From assembly GCA_900313435.1 (NCBI GenBank), contig OMRF01000313.1:1-10689 (forward strand): a stretch of DNA of 10,689 nucleotides, given 5' to 3'. The DNA is from an uncultured Lachnospiraceae bacterium. Lineage in GTDB: Bacteria > Bacillota > Clostridia > Lachnospirales > Lachnospiraceae. The notes beneath the pieces are model-generated. The model was not told the DNA's origin and made no database searches. It saw only the letters and a list, made by a program, of their open reading frames with translations. The position numbers and the translations under genes are program-made. Numbering within the stretch: the stretch's first letter is position 1; every line of letters begins with the position of its first letter. This document shows positions 6,944 to 10,689 of the stretch, piece after piece.

Positions 6944-9900
6944 TTACCCGTTTCTAGTGACTGAAAGAGTCACTGCCTCTCCGTTGATATTCCAATCTTT
7001 TTTGTATCCGCTGTCCGAAGCTCCTTCCCTGATATCAAGGGCCAGAACTTCTTTCTTGAGTGCTTCTTCAAATTCCGAAATGACATTTTTGATCTTTTCG
7101 GTTCCGGTAAATGAAAGCGTGATCCTGTCCATGACATCAAAGTCCGCTTCCTTTCGCATGGTCTGTATCTTTGAAACAAGCTCCCTGAAAAAGCCCTCGT
7201 TGATGAGTTCATCTGTAAGGGTCGTGTCAAGAGCGCAGGTAACGCCGGAATCTCCGGCAGCGGCATAGCCCTCCCTGCTCTCCATCGAAATGAGGAGGTC
7301 CTCCTTTGTAAGTACGACGGAAGGATCTATCTCAGGGAAGGATATTTCGCCCTTCTCCTCAAGAGACTCATATGCCTTGTTCCCGTCAAGAGACTTTAAT
7401 GCCCCCTGTATCTTCCCGAGGAACTTCCCGAATTTCGGACCAACTGTCTTTAACTGGGGCTTTAAGACATAAGATGTATAATCACTGATATCTTCCGTGA
7501 AGACGACCTCCTTGATATTGAGCTCGTCCTTTATTATCTCTTTGTAGAAATCATCAGGCTCATGGGGAGCGCGTACGAACATCCTTGAAAGAGGCTGACG
7601 GTTCTTGATGTTCGCGCTGTTCCTGGCGGCGCGGCCTGTGGTCACGACCTTCAGGAGAAGCCCCATTTCTTCCTCAAGTGCAAGGTCTATCATGCTCTCA
7701 TCACATGAAGGATAATCGCAGAGGTGAACCGACTCGGGAGAATCCTTGTCTACCGAGCGTACGATATTGAGATAGATCTCCTCAGCCATGAAGGGAATGA
7801 GGGGCGCTGAAGCCTTTGCTATAGTGACAAGGCATTCATAGAGCGTCATATAGGCGTTGATCTTGTCCTGCTCCATCCCCTTTGCCCAGAAGCGTGCGCG
7901 GCAGCGGCGGACATACCAGTTTGAAAGATCGTCAACGAAGGAGAGCAATGCTCTCGCAGTCTCCGGTATCTTGTAATCCTCCATATCAGAGTCCGCTTCC
8001 TTCACCGTGGAATTTAAGCGGGAGAGGATCCACCTGTCCATTACCGTGAGGCTTTCTTTGTCCATCTTGTATTTCGTGGCATCGAAATCATCGATGTTCG
8101 CATAGAGGACGAAAAATGCGTAGGTGTTCCAGAGGGTTCCCATGAACTTCCTCTGTCCCTCCTCCACTGCCTTCCCGTGGAATTTGTTGGGAAGCCAGGG
8201 TGCTGAATTGATGTAGAAATACCACCTGATGGCATCAGCGCCGTACTTGTCGAGAGCCTCGAAGGGGTCTACCGCGTTGCCCTTTGACTTTGACATCTTC
8301 TGCCCGTTCTCATCCTGAACATGCCCAAGTACGATAACATTTTCATAAGGAGCCTTGTTGAAGAGGATCGTGGACTCCGCCATCAGGCTGTAGAACCAGC
8401 CTCTGGTCTGATCAACAGCCTCTGAGATAAAGGCTGCCGGGAACTGCTCCTTAAACTTGTCCTCATTCTCGAAGGGATAATGATGCTGCGCGAAAGGCAT
8501 GGCGCCGGAATCAAACCAGCAGTCGATGACCTCCGGAACACGGTGCATCTCTTTCCCGCATTTAGGGCAGGAATACTTGATGGCATCGATATAGGGGCGA
8601 TGAAGCTCTGTTTTGGCATCATCCGGATTACCTGTTTTTTCGGCAAGCTCCGCTCTTGAACCTATCGGCTCCTGATACCCACAGCCGCTGCATTCCCAGA
8701 TATTAAGAGGTGTTCCCCAATAACGATCTCTTGAGATGCCCCAGTCCTGAACGTTTGAAAGCCAGTCTCCGAAGCGTCCCTTCCCTATGGAGGGCGGGAT
8801 CCAGTTTACCGTATCATTATTCTTTAAAAGATCATCCCTGACCTCAGTCATCTTTATAAACCAGGAAGAACGGGCGTAATAGATGAGCGGAGTGTCGCAT
8901 CTCCAGCAATGAGGATAATCATGGGTGAAAGCAGGCGCTGAGAAAAGAAGCTTCCTTGCCGAAAGATCCTTGAGAACCAGCGGATCCGCCTTCTTTACAA
9001 ACACACCTGCAAAGGGTGTCTCCTCTGTCATATTTCCGGCACCGTCCACGAACTGGACAAGAGGAAGGTCATATTTCCTTCCGACCCTGGCATCATCCTC
9101 ACCGAAGGCAGGCGCGATATGAACTATACCGGTACCATCCTCCATGGTGACATAGTCGTCACAGGTTATGTAATGAGCCTTCTTTCCCTGCTTCTTTGCT
9201 TCATCACCCGTGCAGTCAAAAAGCGGCTCGTACTCTCTTTTTTCAAGATCGCTTCCCTTCATCTCGGAAAGGATCGTATAAGCCTTTCCGTCAGCCTCCG
9301 CGGGGAAGGCGTTGTCGCCCTCAAGAAGCCCTGAGAGCACCTTGTCGCAAAGAGCCTTTGCAAGATAATAGATATTCCCGTCAACCGCCTTTACCTTAAG
9401 ATAATCATCGGAAGGGTTCACGCAGAGCGCAACGTTTGACGGAAGAGTCCAGGGTGTGGTTGTCCATGCGAGGAAATATGCATCCTCTCCTATACACCTG
9501 AAGCGGACGATGGCGGATTTTTCCTTCACGGTCTTGTAGCCCTGAGCCACCTCCTGTGAGGAAAGCGGAGTCCCGCAGCGGGGACAGTAGGGAACAACTT
9601 TAAAGCCCTTGTAAAGGAGTCCCTTGTTCCAGATCTCCTTTAAGGCCCACCATTCCGACTCTATGAAATCATTGTCATAAGTAATATAAGGGTCCTTCAT
9701 ATCCGCCCAGAAGCCAACCTGCCCTGAGAAATCCTCCCAGAGTCCCTTGTACTTCCAGACAGACTCGCGGCACTGCTCTATGAAGGGCTCCATACCGTAC
9801 TCTTCTATCTGCTTCTTTCCGTCAAGCCCAAGCTTTTTCTCAACCTCAATCTCTACCGGGAGACCATGGGTATCCCAGCCGGCCTTTCTGGGAACAAAAT

Positions 9901-10129
9901 ATCCCTTCATAGTGCGATAGCGGGGGATCATGTCCTTGATCACCCTTGTGAGCACATGGCCTATATGAGGCTTTCCGTTCGCAGTGGGAGGACCGTCGTA
10001 GAAGGTATAGGTAGGGCAGCCCTCACGGATCTTCATGGACTTTTCGAAGATCTCATTTTCTTCCCAGAATTTTTCTATTTCCTTTTCGCGGCCTGCAAAG
10101 TCAAGACCGGTATCGACTTTTTCGTACAT
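6944..10129 (-). CDS. ileS: Isoleucyl-tRNA synthetase, type 2
   Basis: A complete 1061-residue class I aminoacyl-tRNA synthetase that charges tRNA-Ile in the cytoplasm. The adenylation signature PHIGH is at 54-58 and KMSKS at 611-615, within KMSKSKGNAVDPFEALDKYG. The CP1 editing domain shows the Thr-rich TTTPWTLPSN (223-232) and GTGIVHIAPAFGEDD (332-346), which clears misactivated valine. Cysteine pairs of probable zinc sites are CPRC (182-185), CWRC (408-411), CSGC (490-493) and CPKC (521-524). The length, the KMSKSKGN context and the absence of the C-terminal zinc finger of E. coli-type enzymes indicate the eukaryote-like type 2 form, which as a group tolerates mupirocin. ATG 10129 has AAAGG 7-8 nt upstream. 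It lies 11 bp after the DUF4190-like gene, so there is no room for a T-box leader directly in front; any such control would act from the start of the operon. Confidence 0.97.
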   Translation of the reverse strand: MYEKVDTGLDFAGREKEIEKFWEENEIFEKSMKIREGCPTYTFYDGPPTANGKPHIGHVLTRVIKDMIPRYRTMKGYFVPRKAGWDTHGLPVEIEVEKKLGLDGKKQIEEYGMEPFIEQCRESVWKYKGLWEDFSGQVGFWADMKDPYITYDNDFIESEWWALKEIWNKGLLYKGFKVVPYCPRCGTPLSSQEVAQGYKTVKEKSAIVRFRCIGEDAYFLAWTTTPWTLPSNVALCVNPSDDYLKVKAVDGNIYYLAKALCDKVLSGLLEGDNAFPAEADGKAYTILSEMKGSDLEKREYEPLFDCTGDEAKKQGKKAHYITCDDYVTMEDGTGIVHIAPAFGEDDARVGRKYDLPLVQFVDGAGNMTEETPFAGVFVKKADPLVLKDLSARKLLFSAPAFTHDYPHCWRCDTPLIYYARSSWFIKMTEVRDDLLKNNDTVNWIPPSIGKGRFGDWLSNVQDWGISRDRYWGTPLNIWECSGCGYQEPIGSRAELAEKTGNPDDAKTELHRPYIDAIKYSCPKCGKEMHRVPEVIDCWFDSGAMPFAQHHYPFENEDKFKEQFPAAFISEAVDQTRGWFYSLMAESTILFNKAPYENVIVLGHVQDENGQKMSKSKGNAVDPFEALDKYGADAIRWYFYINSAPWLPNKFHGKAVEEGQRKFMGTLWNTYAFFVLYANIDDFDATKYKMDKESLTVMDRWILSRLNSTVKEADSDMEDYKIPETARALLSFVDDLSNWYVRRCRARFWAKGMEQDKINAYMTLYECLVTIAKASAPLIPFMAEEIYLNIVRSVDKDSPESVHLCDYPSCDESMIDLALEEEMGLLLKVVTTGRAARNSANIKNRQPLSRMFVRAPHEPDDFYKEIIKDELNIKEVVFTEDISDYTSYVLKPQLKTVGPKFGKFLGKIQGALKSLDGNKAYESLEEKGEISFPEIDPSVVLTKEDLLISMESREGYAAAGDSGVTCALDTTLTDELINEGFFRELVSKIQTMRKEADFDVMDRITLSFTGTEKIKNVISEFEEALKKEVLALDIREGASDSGYKKDWNINGEAVTLSVTRNG

Positions 10130-10140
10130 TTGAAAACCTT

Positions 10141-10515
10141 TCAGTTTAGAGAATTAATGATATCTCCGTATCCAGCATCACGGATGAACTTCAGGTATTC
10201 CTGAAGAAGCTCGGTCGTATCGGCGTTCCTGATGTTAGTGAGCACGGGTGAATTCACTATGATATTAATGGAGATAATGAGCATAACTATCGATGCGATC
10301 GAAAGTATCATGCCGATTATGGCAAGCCATTTCTTCTCCGGAACATAGGACACAAGGTAGATGATCCCGAATATCAATGAAAGCGCCGAAAGTATCACAT
10401 TGAAGCAGGTGCAGAAAAAAGCTATCGAAAGGATCCCAAGTATCAGGGATGCTATTGCGAAGCTGTTTCCCCTTTTCTTTAAAGGCGCCGTTTTTTGATA
10501 CATATTCGTATCCAT
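10141..10515 (-). CDS. DUF4190-like small membrane protein
   Basis: A protein of 124 residues from the ATG at 10515. After a short polar, Lys-rich N-terminus comes a Gly/Ile/Leu-rich region with a hydrophobic stretch at about 18-55 (long enough for two closely spaced helices, interrupted by FFCTCF) and another at about 62-88. A polar tail of some 35 residues (NIRNADTTELLQEYLKFIRD) follows. The pattern of small GxxxG-like residues (ASLILGILSI, LSLIFGIIY, IIGMILSIASI) resembles the DUF4190 membrane family of Gram-positive bacteria, whose function I do not know. Two cysteines (C35, C37) lie in the first hydrophobic part. AAGGA stands 8 nt before the ATG, inside the upstream gene; a TTG directly before would add one residue and is less likely. 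The start shares a base with the upstream TGA (TGATG). The position just ahead of ileS says little about its job. Confidence 0.8.
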   Translation of the reverse strand: MDTNMYQKTAPLKKRGNSFAIASLILGILSIAFFCTCFNVILSALSLIFGIIYLVSYVPEKKWLAIIGMILSIASIVMLIISINIIVNSPVLTNIRNADTTELLQEYLKFIRDAGYGDIINSLN

Positions 10516-10689
10516 CAATGCATTCCTTCTATGAACCTAATGTTCTTTAATATCGTCGCTCTGTACACTCCCGCAAAGATCAGGTAGAGAACAAAGACCG
10601 AAAGATAAGCCGCCGCTATCCAGAAAGCTGCCGTTGTAAGCCCATTCCCGTCAAAGAGCCTGTTGTGAACAATGACCAGCACTATTGCA
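10515..10689 (-). CDS. Membrane protein, C-terminal fragment
   Basis: An open frame enters from the right edge and ends at TGA 10517-10515; 57 residues are visible. The fragment has a short hydrophobic start (AIVLVIV), then HNRLFDGNGLTTAAFW, a strong membrane helix (AAAYLSVFVLYLIFAGVY) and a basic cytosolic-type tail (RATILKNIRFIEGMH). It is the end of a membrane protein with at least one and probably more helices; a permease or a DUF-type polytopic protein are both possible, and no family can be named from this piece. Its stop overlaps the ATG of the DUF4190-like gene by one base, and that gene's ribosome site lies within this frame. This supports it being real and part of the same operon. 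The start of the gene and its promoter lie outside the window. Confidence 0.7.
   Translation of the reverse strand, partial: AIVLVIVHNRLFDGNGLTTAAFWIAAAYLSVFVLYLIFAGVYRATILKNIRFIEGMH

Noticed and set aside
6368..7268. Plus-strand frames opposite glgP and ileS
   Set aside because: They are fully contained in strongly conserved minus-strand genes and show no domains of their own.
10130..10140. T-box or attenuator leader for ileS
   Set aside because: The gap to the preceding gene is only 11 bp; no specifier stem, T-box sequence or terminator fits there.
1..10689. Mobile elements, defence islands, CRISPR arrays or phage genes
   Set aside because: No direct-repeat array, transposase, integrase or inverted-terminal structure was seen; every gene fits a chromosomal housekeeping or uncharacterised cellular role and all share one strand.

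Overview
The window reads as a chromosomal, largely housekeeping stretch of a low-to-medium G+C Firmicute, most likely a member of the Lachnospiraceae (Butyrivibrio/Roseburia-like clostridia). The basis is family-level memory: a long type 2 IleRS, a Firmicute-style cold-shock protein, a ClpX-like ATPase followed by a small DUF5721-like protein, a DUF4190-like membrane protein and a ThrH phosphatase. No search was run, so genus and species are open. All nine supported genes lie on the minus strand, so transcription runs from the right edge to the left. No tRNA, rRNA, IS element, phage gene or CRISPR array is visible, and no gap exceeds 100 bases.

Right block (10689 down to 2349) is a tightly packed gene string: the 3' end of a membrane protein, a DUF4190-like small membrane protein (TGATG junction), ileS (11 bp gap), glgP glycogen phosphorylase (6 bp gap), a divergent ClpX-type AAA+ unfoldase (30 bp gap), and a 142-aa DUF5721-like protein joined to it by an ATGA overlap. 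No terminator or promoter is evident inside it, so it looks like one operon whose promoter is outside the window. Its members have unrelated roles: translation, storage-glucan breakdown and protein unfolding.

Middle (2346 to 1970): a single cold-shock gene has its own candidate promoter, a roughly 60-nt leader with a possible hairpin, a strong GGAGG ribosome site and an intrinsic terminator just downstream.

Left block (1959 to 1): a lipoprotein with a transglutaminase-like Cys-His-Asp triad, a J-domain protein with a coiled-coil tail, and the N-terminal part of ThrH, cut by the window edge. The three are coupled by overlaps of 4 bases or by a stop/start separated by 2 bases. No convincing promoter was seen in front of this block; the cold-shock terminator lies almost on top of its first start codon, so the trio may depend on readthrough or on a promoter I could not recognise.

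The most unusual item is the ClpX-like ATPase. It keeps the zinc-binding domain, Walker motifs, GYIG pore loop, a ClpP-loop tripeptide and arginine finger, but it has a long linker, an extra charged insert and no RKH substrate loop, and it is translationally coupled to a small protein of unknown function. The rest looks like ordinary, well-conserved clostridial chromosome.
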